NCBI RefSeq assembly: GCF_000237925.1 | Contig: NW_017386077.1 | Span: forward strand, 1 to 64,000 | Reading direction: 5' to 3' | Origin: Schistosoma mansoni | Lineage: Eukaryota; Platyhelminthes; Trematoda; Strigeidida; Schistosomatidae | DNA: 64,000 nucleotides | Shown: piece by piece, positions 22,751-33,872 of the stretch | How the letters are laid out: each line of letters starts with the position of its first letter | How positions within the stretch are numbered: the stretch's first letter is position 1 | Notes under the pieces: model-generated | What the model saw: only the letters and a program-made list of their open reading frames with translations | Databases searched by the model: none | What the model was told of the DNA's origin: nothing | Made by a program: the position numbers and the translations under genes

Positions 22751-23767
22751 GCACAATCATGAGTGGACTCCTGTTTAGCGTTAATGTCTATTTTTGTTTA
22801 TGATAGGACTTCCAAGTAAGGAGTGAATCCAATTCAGAGTTACAAACATGAGTGAAAAAGATGTTTAGTACAAGAAATTAGCATGAATACCACTTCTTCA
22901 TGAAACCCCACTAGACCATAAGGACCCATAATTAAGCAGAATGTGTTGCCCCACAGACGTGTTCGAATTGACCTTGTATTCTCACCGTCATGTTCGCTGG
23001 TCAGTAACGCCACTGTCGTCCCTTTTGTGGTAGCACTCTCTCTTACTTTTGCTGTGTTTATGAATATTGCTGCAATTCACACTCTATTTGAAATATCTCG
23101 TTGGAATGCACTGTCTCTACCAGTTCCATATTTTGAGCAAATCAGACAGCTAAGGTATTTTACTGTACTTTAGACGTCCGTTTAATATATCACTTTGCCA
23201 TAAAGTTAACTATTGGTGTAAGTTGTAAGATAGTAGTCAGATGATATGAGGTTTAAATACGATAAGAACAGATAGTTTATCAGAGAATACGCAAGGACAA
23301 TTTGGAGTTTAAAAATTTACGACTAACATGATAAGTAGGTAAGAAAATAAAACATTTGAATGCTGATGAGAAATTTTTGGCTTTTAGGACATGAACTGGA
23401 AGGAAATCACAGAGATTTGGGATATTCTGAGCTTTTTATGGTCAGCCATAGTTGAGCAGTACTCATGGGGTTAGTGATTTGTATGTTTACGAACTGAACC
23501 GGTGATTCTAGAAAATATGTTACTTATAGTATTTAAATGCAATCTAAGGAATATTATGTGAAATCCAATGCATAATTACTCATTAAATGTGATTATATAC
23601 GTTCTGAAGGTGCTAGACTATGGTCTTATCAGATAAACGAAATGGATAGATAATTGTACGTACGTGATCATATACGCCCTGAATTGGTCGTCATACGGCA
23701 AAATATACCATATATGCGTAAATGTTTCTGAAAGGATCCATTTTCCGTAAGTCTATACACTTTTTGT
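22751..23767. other. No gene recognised
   Basis: AT-rich intergenic sequence with short chance open frames. No repeat was identified by eye. Confidence 0.35.
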
Positions 23768-23996
23768 CGAGATTGGATCTGGTATGTAACGTGGACGCCA
23801 TGCTCCTTTGGAAACTATTCTTGTGAAAACACATTATATCTAAACGAGTGAACTGCTATTAACTTTTATAGGTCATAATCACTGAATAACCTTGCTTGGG
23901 ATGCATACTGCGAACCAGTATATGTTGTAAATCGTAGATCATGCCTGTAAAAATGGCGTGTACCTGCTAGTGCAAAAATATATTATTATTATTATG
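23768..23996 (+). repeat. Left arm of a ~228-bp inverted repeat pair (LINE-like 3' end)
   Basis: It runs from 'gattggatctggtatgtaac' to 'ctgtaaaaatggcgtg', then (ATT)n at about 23980-23995. Its reverse complement lies at 24570-24797 at roughly 80% identity by eye. The ATT-repeat end suggests both are 3' ends of one LINE family inserted in opposite directions. Confidence 0.6.
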
Positions 23997-24569
23997 GGAA
24001 AATAATACGTTCTACTCTGGGTGAACCGTTGTTAAGGTTGACAGTGGTTTCAATGTTTCCGATTTCCCACTCGAGTAGTCTCTAGTTGCATTAGGTTTTA
24101 TTGAGTGGTGGTCCAAGCTATTTCTAAGGCCCAATGTGTGCAACGCCATCAATAGTTGTGGAGATAAAAAACTAACAACGCGGCTATTTATTAGTTATGA
24201 AAAGGGAATACGAAGCATAGAACAAATGAAGAAGAAAAAACACTGTGTTGGGACTCTGATATGCAAAATACAAAGTTACATATGCTATTAAGGGTTGAAT
24301 ATTTACGGTTTGTGACATCGCCACTAGATGCCAACCGACTCTTTATTCACAAGGTTAAATGTTGGATGGTCCATCCTTAGATGCAGTTTGGCTTAGGTAA
24401 GCTCCATCGAGCATGTAGGAAACTTACTAGCTTGAATCATCCTAGCACTAAATCGTGCACATCGGCCATTCGCTCTTGTTGAAAACAACTACATATTTAC
24501 GTACCTGACCCTATAGAATGTCTACATTTTAAAGCCGTATACTATTAAATCTCAAAGATTACTTGTACA
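23997..24569. other. Spacer between inverted LINE-like ends, nothing recognised
   Basis: 573 bp with no gene or repeat recognised. Confidence 0.35.
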
Positions 24570-24797
24570 GATAATAATAACATATTTCTGCAGGGGCAGG
24601 TGCACGCCATTTTTACAGGCATGATCTACAAGTTATAGCATATACTGGTTCACAGTATGCATTTCAAGCAGGGTTGTTTAGTAAATATAATCTATAAAAG
24701 TTAATAGCGGTTCATTCGTTCAGATATACTGTGTATTCTTCAAAATATTTTCCAAAGAGGCATTGCGTCCACGTTACACATCAGATCCAATCTCTGC
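24570..24797 (-). repeat. Right arm of the ~228-bp inverted repeat pair
   Basis: It opens with an ATAATAATA run, then 'gcacgccatttttacagg', and ends 'cacatcagatccaatctc'. It is the inverted partner of 23768-23996. Confidence 0.6.
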
Positions 24798-26094
24798 AAA
24801 AACCGTAATAGGATTTTGGTCGTGCTAAATATTTATGTAATGCAGATTTTTAGGATTATAGTTGTGATAAAGTAGACTTGTGGAGCGCCTGGTGCGAACT
24901 GTGAATTTGGGAAAGCGCCTACGTCGAGTTTGTTCCATATGTCAGGAATTCCTCAACTTCAACCTCAGAGCAAGATTCTGAAGAGACTAAAAAATTTCAC
25001 GGGTTCTCTTGACCTCCTAGAGACTGTTGGAAATATAATCAATTTATTAACGGCACAAATAATTATCCGGTTAAAATGTAGCTCAAACCCTAAATTTTGC
25101 AACTTTTTGTGGAGTTTCTTATTTTATGCTAATCAGACGAAATGTTTTCAGCCTTCTCCACAGATTTTGAAGGCACGGAGGAGTTTTTAAGGGGTCCTAA
25201 CGAAACAGTACGAAATCTAGTTCATTTGCCAAACTTAATTTTGGCTTACCATATACATTTCACATCACCTCTTCTGGCACCCTTACTTCAATTAGGGCAC
25301 ACAGTAACTGCCACTGATACCTTGAAATGAACATGGAACATAATAACAAACTGAATGTCGAACCACGAACCACTTTTATTTTCAAGAGGTTATTCTTCAT
25401 TAAATTTGCTTTGGAAGGAGATATAGTGTCTTGCAATAGTACGATACTCTTATGCTCAATATTCTATTGGAGACATTTTCAAAACCATTCCTTTACATGC
25501 CGTTGCGCTTGATATCTATAAATAGAAATCCAATTACGAGGTTCTCATGATAATTTGGTTCACGATATCCCAAGACATATGGAACACAACTCACCATTAT
25601 AGCCCCAGCAGTTCTCAATCAGAAACAAACCTTAATAATCTCGGTTGTCTGAAACTTTCTACTCTTCATGATGTCGCGATGAAATAATATACAAGGCTGC
25701 AACATTCTCAGGATACAAAATATTGTAGAGTATTGAACCACTTCACCAGCAGGACACTTGTACCATTTATTTAAATTATACTGCAGGGGCTTGTTATGAC
25801 TTTTTCCCCGACTTATTTTACTTTGCTTTTGTGCCAAACCCATGACACGTCAGCTAGTGCTAGCAGCCTTGCTTCAACTCTGAATCCTTATTGGTCTTTC
25901 TATCCTGGTCCTGCTTGTTAAGTCTAGGACGCGATCTCATCCTCCACTGTATGAATAATATATCCCAAACACCCTTCGTCTATATATATGCAAGTCAGAT
26001 TGCACTACAACATATGACAAAAAAGAAAATTATACATCAAGCCCAAAGTGGCTCTGAGAGTGGAAAGCTATAACAAATAGATTAGGAGTAATTT
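24798..26094. other. No gene recognised
   Basis: Open frames at about 24930-25330 have hydrophobic stretches but no recognisable family or splice structure. No repeat was identified. Confidence 0.35.
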
Positions 26095-26225
26095 AACAGT
26101 AGTGAATCGTATAGTGATGGCCAATAGGTTAGATGAAAGCTTATGATAAAAAATTCGAATATGCATACAATCTAGTTAACGGTTATCCGATAAGAATGCA
26201 TGTAATGATAGTCCATAAATAACTC
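26095..26225 (-). mobile_element. LTR fragment (fossil) of the 479-bp LTR family
   Basis: The blocks 'aagcttatgataaaaa', 'gcatacaatctagttaac' and 'gtccataaataactcctgga' follow the order of the solo LTR at 55593-56071 and its diverged relative at 30670-30900. It is old and lacks both ends. Confidence 0.5.
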
Positions 26226-27953
26226 CTGGAGGGGACAAGTTATTTACTCTTTGTTCAAGTATGACAGAACTGAAGAATAATAAAAGCCCTAGTCACAAGA
26301 TACTTCGCGATGAATGTATCCCAACTTGGAAGGTTTTCTGTTGGACATTGAACGATGGACGGAAAATGGTAGTTCAATAAAAGCTGACTCACAGACACCA
26401 TCAATACTGGATGGCCCAGACATGCGGGAGTGGTAACTTTTGTTCCCTCACTCGTCTTGCGATAAGATAAAACATCCATCCAATCCACATGTATACCGAT
26501 GCTCAATATAGAGCGGCCATCCCATCCCCATCACCAAGTTTAACGTTTAGCCTCTGGTAGATAAACATATATCTGTTGTGTGCTCGTAAGAGTGAGGGGA
26601 GTAATTTACATCAAAGAATCTGGATTAGCAAGTGGTGTGGTAAAAATAAGCCAGTGACGCGGTGAGTGGTACCATATGCTTACTAAATAGTTGACTTACA
26701 TCGTTCACCCTACATTTTGCCCTAGATTTTCTCAGGCTCCCAGCGATATAGACAATATCTCGAAGGATATTCGAGAGGATTCTCTCCATTTATGAGAGAT
26801 ATTACACCTGAAAGAGGCAGCTTGATGAGAATAAATGGGGGGGGTAATTATGCAGCAAATGATTCCAAAATACAGCCATTATAGTTTTATTATTTCAGTG
26901 ATCTGTCACAAACTGGGAACCACATGTATCTCAAAACCACACCACAAGGCTATTTTATAGGAAATTACGTACCTTAAAATCGGGATGTGACTCGTGAGTG
27001 AACATCACTAAAGGCATAATAAAACCTTTTAATTTTTTATCAGTGATTAAAAAATGCTTTCAAATTCTCACTGTCGATAATTAGGACACTTCCCAAACAT
27101 TAGAGCGTTTTTCAATGCACAAGTTAATACTAATAATTTATTCTCAAATAACAGTTTGTTACATGAGACATGCCAGTTTACAGGCAAGATCAAATTGTTA
27201 TAGAAGTTACAATTTCCACTGTTTTCAGCTGGGTCGATATTTTGTGAGATATGAATGTAGATGGTTTTAGTAAGAAACGCATTGTCAACATCACGATTGG
27301 CGCGCTTTATGAAGGTTTCGTTGCGACATGCAACTGATGGTCGAGAATAGGTCCATGTGTAGTTGGGGGCTTCTAGAAATCACAACCTTATACCCCTCTG
27401 TAATATGAGGCTTTAATAATGGTGCAGGACGAAGTCACCCGTTCCATATCTGTTTCCGGTGACGTATATCAAGGGGGCTGAGAAAGGGTGTAGTGAAAAG
27501 GAAGGACGAGAAGCAGAGCAAAGTTCATGGAGGAATAGTGAGGCATAACTACTTAGTCTACTTCTCTGTTATTAGGGTACCTTTTAAGCAAGAGCATTCT
27601 AATATGTTAAAAAAATAAGTGTAAATAAGGCATGAGTGGATAAGGAACTATATAGATGAAGGTGGTTCAGGAAGAAGATGAAAGTATGGGATTATGTGTA
27701 GTTATAAAATATAGTGCTTCAAACAGTATTCCGATACACGAATGGCTGTATCCCTTCTTTGTCGAAGCTGTTCGAACCTTTTTTTAGAATCTATAGGATA
27801 TTGAGCAAGCTTATTGAACTAGCTTATACGGTCGAGAAGAATTTCCTAAACTTTTGATATTGGTTCGAATAGTATATGTGATGAAATATCTCCCTCCTGA
27901 AACTAATATATCGACTCGAAGAATCTATCAGTGAAGCTGTTACTAAACGTTTT
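26226..27953. repeat. Mostly unrecognised; LINE 3' debris at 27130-27330
   Basis: 27130-27330 has an ATT-rich end followed by 'atgccagtttacaggcaaga', shared with 21940 and 20600, and 'ttgcgacatgcaactgatgg', shared with 21230. The rest holds nothing recognised. Confidence 0.3.
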
Positions 27954-28250
27954 TGTTATGTCTTGACCAAGCCGTCACCGACTGTTATGTCTTGATGAAG
28001 GTCGTCCCCGTCGACAATTGTTACGACTTGATCAAGGTCGTGGCCACTTGTTATGACCCTACAAATTAAGCAAGGACGTAACTCGCGTGAATTTCCACCA
28101 ACAGAAATACGACTTCTCCGACCTTAACACGATGACGATCAAGGACGTCCAATCAGTATGAGTAATCTCGCGTCCTTATTGGTCCTCAATCCGCCTAGCC
28201 CGTCCACTTGAGTCCAGAACATCAATAGACAACTTCTGCTATGCGAATCT

Positions 28251-29462
28251 ATGCGAATCCGTGCGAATCGTTTATTTCAAGCATACTTTGTTTATATATC
28301 AGACAGACAGGCCACATCACACCATAAAATAGAAATAATATTTGTGCAAAACCTTCTTCTTATAGAACTCTCTTCATATGGAATACAGAATCCCCTTTTA
28401 TCTTGGATCAAGTCATTTTTAGAAGAGCGTAGCCAAATTGTCTGCTTTGGATCTTGCTACTCCAAACCTGTGAATGTAACCAGTGGGGTTATACAAGGAA
28501 GTGTAATTGGTCCATTACTATTTCTCCTTTTTATCAATGACGTTTGCTCCCTCTTTCAATATGGTAAACCCTTTCTTTTTGCCGATGATCTAAACGTGGT
28601 TTGTTCATTCTCATCTCCCTCCAAAGAAAGCCATATTTCAACGGTAATCCAAGAGGAAATAAACAAGTTGTACGAATGGACTATTTCATGGAATTCGCTA
28701 CTTAATGTTGACAAAAGTGGATTTATTAACATTGGTCGCTGCCTTAACCTAAATCTGGCTATACACAAACACACACTGAAACCTCTTAATACTGTTCGTA
28801 ACTCGGGTTTAAGATATAACAACAGTTTGAACTTTTCTGAACACATTGCATCTCAAGCATCCAAAGCTAGAAAGCTCATCGGATTCATAGTGAATGATTT
28901 CAATAATATCGAATCGAGATTATTATTATTATACAGAAAATGTATCTTACCAACTCTTGAATATGGTATTTTAGTTTACAGTAATTGCAAGCATAATGGC
29001 CTGATTAAAATTGAAGGTGTTCAAAGAAGGTTCACCAAAGCTGTTTTGGGGTATTCTGACAACAAAGACTATCACCAAAGATGTCAACAACTCAAACTAG
29101 AACCTCTCTGGATCAGGCGCATCATATTAAACCTTATCTTTCTCTACCGGCTTCTTAACGGTATTTCTTACTGTTTACTATCTACTCCTCCATACTTTAT
29201 GATACCGTCCCACAATCTACACAATAAGGAAAATATTCTAACGATTCCAAAAACCCACACAAATTTACGCCAGAATTTTTTCATTATTTGCTACTCAACC
29301 ATGTGGAATAGACTGCCAGTGAACCTCCGATGCAGTGTAACTACAACCCGGTTCCAAAGTCTTCTTAATGATTTTCTTTCCAAAAGTGGATTGTGTCACC
29401 TATTGAATATCAACGTGCTTAACAATGTTTTACCAAAAAAGGTCCGTCATCTATCTAACTGA
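28251..29462 (+). CDS. CR1-like LINE reverse transcriptase, C-terminal half (open)
   Basis: The first ~32 codons lie in LTR sequence; LINE coding begins near LLLIELSSYGIQNPLLSWIK. Motifs in order are SGVIQGSVIGPLLFLLFIND (RT block 4), FADD catalytic pair (about residue 110), a thumb region with SGLRYNNSLNFSEHI (a degraded LGI.YD motif), the RKCILPTLEYGILVYS block, LEPLWIRRIILNLIFLYRLL and MWNRLPVNLR near the end. No stop interrupts it over 403 codons, unlike the other CR1 copies here. The fingers and endonuclease are missing, so it cannot move on its own. Confidence 0.8.
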   Translation: MRIRANRLFQAYFVYISDRQATSHHKIEIIFVQNLLLIELSSYGIQNPLLSWIKSFLEERSQIVCFGSCYSKPVNVTSGVIQGSVIGPLLFLLFINDVCSLFQYGKPFLFADDLNVVCSFSSPSKESHISTVIQEEINKLYEWTISWNSLLNVDKSGFINIGRCLNLNLAIHKHTLKPLNTVRNSGLRYNNSLNFSEHIASQASKARKLIGFIVNDFNNIESRLLLLYRKCILPTLEYGILVYSNCKHNGLIKIEGVQRRFTKAVLGYSDNKDYHQRCQQLKLEPLWIRRIILNLIFLYRLLNGISYCLLSTPPYFMIPSHNLHNKENILTIPKTHTNLRQNFFIICYSTMWNRLPVNLRCSVTTTRFQSLLNDFLSKSGLCHLLNINVLNNVLPKKVRHLSN

Positions 29463-30669
29463 CTGAAAAGCAAAGTGAAACCTTTGAAACTTTTCACGTC
29501 TATTTCACTTTATTTTATATTTATCTTAATATACAAAGTCTGCTTATGTTCGTATTTATAATTATTACTGTTATTAATATCATTATTGGTCTCTCGACAC
29601 ATTAGATATTCTCTTCATCTCTTCTTGTCCTTCTAAACATATTTTATTCCTAAACATCCAAAGTCTATAATTAAAAACAAACAAAAAACTCGATGTACAA
29701 AAAGCTTANNNNNNNNNNNNNNNNNNNNNNNNNNNNNNNNNNNNNNNNNNNNNNNNNNNNNNNNNNNNNNNNNNNNNNNNNNNNNNNNNNNNNNNNNNNN
29801 NNNNNNNNNNNNNNNNNNNNNNNNNNNNNNNNNNNNNNNNNNNNNNNNNNNNNNNNNNNNNNNNNNNNNNNNNNNNNNNNNNNNNNNNNNNNNNNNNNNN
29901 NNNNNNNNGTTTATCATTATTGTTACTATTGTCGTTATTATTATTTTTAAATTATTCGTTTATCTCATAAGTCTATAACCAATGCACTATTATGATCATG
30001 GTTGTACCCTTTCACTATGTGTTCATTTCTTTTCTCTCATTTTTTTTCCTTCTAAATAGATATTATTCTTAAGATTACGAAGCTGTGGATTAAAACAATA
30101 ATTTGTGTTACGCTGAATTCAACTTATCAGACTCGTTTTAACTTCATTATGTATATACACCTCATACACATTGATTATCTTTTGCACTTAATTGGAACTT
30201 TCATAGCATCACCCAAAACTATGACTGTGCTCGCACAAACATTTATTCTAACGTCATATCTTACCGCAATAATAAGTTATTTACTTATTAATTTATTCTG
30301 TTTTATTTTATTTTTATTACTCGTTTTTGCTATACATACATAGTTGTTTATTCTTGTTCTGCGTTAAGATATTTACGTATTCCGCGACTCCTTTATTTCT
30401 ATTTCCTTAGTTTCTTCCTTTCCTCCTTCAAAATCAATTCAAAATTCTTGCCAATTACGCAGAACCGGATTTATTATTGCTATTCCATTATTAATATTTT
30501 ATTTTCCTTTTCCTTCCTTTCTCAAACATGGCAAATGTAATGCTAACATTGTTGAAAATTGTGTATTATTGCATTTTTGAAGAAACCCGAAATGGTTTCT
30601 TCACAGCACGTATGTATCCATAAGATGTTTGTGAATAATAATAATAATAATAAGAAGAAGAAAAAGAAG
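28348..30669 (+). mobile_element. CR1-like LINE, 5' truncated, with long open RT C-terminal half
   Basis: The LINE starts inside the RT fingers and continues to a 3' UTR of about 1.2 kb ending in AAT and AAG repeats (about 30637-30669). The coding part stays open to 29462. Left and right LTR halves flank it, so it inserted into that LTR. A 200-N gap lies in the 3' UTR. The target duplication is not clear. Confidence 0.85.
29709..29908. other. Assembly gap (200 N)
   Basis: Exactly 200 unknown bases, probably a placeholder of unknown true length, inside the LINE 3' UTR. Confidence 0.99.
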
Positions 30670-31300
30670 TCAAATGTGGCTGTAAGCGTGGGAGACAATA
30701 ATCAATAAACTGAGTATAACACAGGAACAGCAAGTCATATAATAATAATCAATAGGTCAAATTGAAGCTTATAATCAGATGAATATAGATATATATAGTC
30801 TAGTTAATGAATAGTTATACAATAAGAATATATATAGAATAATCGTCCATTAATAGGTCCTGTGAGTTACCCGTACTTATGTCTTCGCTAGGATATAGCA
30901 GTTTTAAAACTTTTGCAGTTTTTCTATTAAAATTAAACGTCAATATTTGAAGGTGGAGACAATATAAACACTGAGTTATGCCTTAAAAAGCGATACGGGT
31001 GAATTCATAAAAAGTAGAGCCAGGGCCGACCTCTTGACGACGAATTATGTCAAAGAGCCGAGCCAGCGGAACCATGGGGACGGTCAATATACCATCCAAC
31101 AACGACCGAAAGACTATAGACAAGAAAGTATTTTGGGACGTTTTGTGGGGAGCTATAAACATACATGGATACTGAAAAATTTAATTTTTTGGACACTATA
31201 TATGAAGAAATATCTAAAACCTCCCCTTTTCGTTCCTAACACAGGGGAATTTTAATATGCAACAAACTTCAGAAACTTGAAAAAAGGCTTATAAAATGTC

Positions 31301-32420
31301 CTACATCCATTCCAGATAGCGTATTTTTGGACGTCTGTTGGACATCAGTGAGGTTTTTTCGTCGTCCTTAAGTATCGAGGATTGCATCACAGCAGTGGGA
31401 ATTGTGCCTTTCGATCGTCTAATGGGAAAATCAACATAGATGGGAATTTCTTTTGAGAATTCCGCTTTCGGGTATTCGATTATTTTATATTTAGTTCTAT
31501 TTTCGTTAGTGGTGTAGTACCTGAATTCGTGACGTAGAGCAATATAAGGTTCTTTGTACTCAGCTTCGGAAGTTGAGTGTAACGTTTTGCGACTCAGGTT
31601 AACAGTTTTACTAAGTTTTGGGGAGACATGGACGAAAACATCGATTGATCGTGATCGAACAAGAGCAGGTTTAATTGGGTGTTTTGCATTATCAGAGGTG
31701 TTGGTGTACAAGTGCTGATCCACATTCACTGAAGGAGATGAAAGATCAAGGAACTCTCTTGGAAGTCAGTTTCATTCCGTAAACGAGTTGTGCCGCTGTG
31801 TATCCAACATCAGAATTCACTTCATTGCGAATACCTAGTAATATGCATGGAAAAGCGCCAGTCAGCTGTGGTGCGCTTACAACTGATAGTGAATTATTTA
31901 GCTGTCTATGAAAGCGTTTTGCCAACCCGTTTGTTTGTGGGTTGTAGGCGATGGTTCAGAATTGTATGATTCCTAGTAGTTTGGTATGACAACGAAAAGT
32001 CCGGATTCGAACTGACGTTTACAGTCTGTGGTGATGGTTGAAGAGCAGATAGAGTTTTCTACTCATCGTTTGACAAAGGCTCGGGTCAATGTTTCAGCAG
32101 TAATGTGCTTGAAAGGAACTGATTCTGGTCATCGTGTGAAACGATCCACACACTTTAACGACAAAAATATCCTACGAAATCAAAATGAACATTGTCGAAA
32201 CGAGCGTCAGACGTTGCGAAGGAAAGTAAATGACATTTCTCATGTTCACCCATCTTATATTTCTTGGAGCTCACACATGAGTCTGCCCACTCTCACACGT
32301 CTCTATTCACATTAGGTATAAAAAATCGTTTTGCTACGTGCTTGCTGGCTGCTCGAATACCTGGGTGGGAAAGCTTTTGCAGCGTATCGAAGACGTTGTA
32401 TCGATAACGTTTCATTATCT
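31301..32420 (-). mobile_element. Gypsy-like LTR element fossil: integrase and pol C terminus
   Basis: Minus-strand sequence carries the integrase catalytic core and the typical HPQTNG-region equivalent near 31960-31900, followed by a basic C-terminal tail that stays open at 31729-31301. It is an incomplete, broken copy with several breaks. No flanking LTRs were assigned. Confidence 0.72.
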
Positions 32421-33872
32421 TATCTCATCCGTTTTATTCATATTTTCAGAGTCGTCGAAGATAACTCGTGCTGAAGATCGTTGTCGTCATTTAAAAGCTA
32501 AGCTTGGCTTGAAGAAATGTTTAAGGAAGTTATAAGATGCAAGACGTCTCCTAATACACTTTTTGCATACATCACATGTAGATAAAAGTTCATATTACCT
32601 TGAGGCTCTACCAACATGTGGTTGGTATTCTTACTGACTTATACAGGAGGATTTGTAGGCTACTAATACATTTTAAAGAACCATGTTAGCTGGTTATAAT
32701 CGACTTTTAGTATAGATAGATGTAGTGGGATAAATCTAAGTACAAATCAACACAGTGGTTTACAGACTTATTCAGTAAAAACTACCTATGGAATTCATAA
32801 GTAAAGTTAATGATCGGAATGAATTCCGATATTTAAAATAGAGCTCACCAGTGTAGATCACCAAAGTGATCCGTGTATATAATTTCTGTTTGCTTTGTTT
32901 GGGTGGGAATGGTGTTGTCTCTTAGCTAACGTCGAAGTCACTCCTTGCGGTTTATACGTAACCTCAGTTATACTATTGTTACAATCATGTGAACCGACTT
33001 TCTAGGTGACTGGCTAGTATTAGTACTCTCAATGAAAAAGCAGCTTATGTTAGTAGTAACATATTACAGAAGAAAAAATATAGACCACATCGTCGGTCCG
33101 TGACGTGCGATTCATCGATTCGTATACGTCATTCATTAACCCGGATAATGTTCGACAGACTTTCTAAGGATAGTGATCTATCGACTGACGTAGAAAGGGT
33201 TCAACATAATTAATGATTTGACAAACATTCAGTGATGTTTAATTGGACTTCAGGTTTCTCGGCTGGATCAAAACAAGAAATTGTAAGGCCCCACACTACA
33301 CACAGCTTTCTATCACACGTTCAGGTTCCAAAAACGGAGTGGTCCCATAGAGGATTCATTAAAAATCCCGAATTATTCATTAAGGTTATCAAGACAGTGG
33401 AGAGTGTGCAGATGTCTATCTACTAAAAAATACAAGGGATAATATAATATATATGAAATACTTTCGTATCATACTCAGGTTTCGATAATCGGGATTTTCA
33501 AACTATTCTTTGTAGTAGGTTGAACTTATTAATTTAAGTGCACCTTTGTGGTTCATCAAGTCATCCCAATCTTCTTCTTATCCTTTTCTCCTCCAGATTC
33601 TCCGACATACAGTCCTTTACCAGTAAATCAGACATACAACCCACCTTCAGACTAGACAGACATTTGACTTGAATGTCACAGCAATATATAATGAAGTTTA
33701 AAAAAAGAACTTCAATAATTTCCTCAGGCTCTACCTTCTTGCTGCTTGGATAGGCATTTTCCAGCACTGAATCAAGGTGTTTGATTTCTGTTTCCTCCTG
33801 AAGTTTGTTTCTTCACTCTAATTACCAAGGTTGACGTACTATAAACATTGCAAAGTTTCAACTGAGATTACA
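32421..33872. other. Upstream region of the tetraspanin gene, no gene recognised
   Basis: A TATA-like 'actataaac' lies at 33838-33846, about 30 bp before the tetraspanin ATG, but no initiator or regulatory motif can be assigned. The rest is AT-rich without recognised repeats. Confidence 0.3.

Larger units (their letters stand above)
27954..30900 (-). mobile_element. Solo LTR (fossil) with tandem end repeats, split by a CR1 LINE
   Basis: The LTR has outer ends TGTTATGTC and GATATAGCA and the 5-bp target duplication GTTTT at 27949-27953 and 30901-30905. Without the LINE it is about 625 bp, longer than the 479-bp relatives. The extra length is three imperfect tandem copies of about 30-37 bp at 27954-28050, each opening TGTTATG or TGTTACG. 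It is a gypsy-type LTR by similarity to the other copies, with no internal region. Confidence 0.8.

Noticed and set aside
27954-28050. Three TGTTATG-type repeats as a CRISPR array
   Set aside because: Eukaryotic context, imperfect repeats without uniform spacers, and they are part of an LTR.
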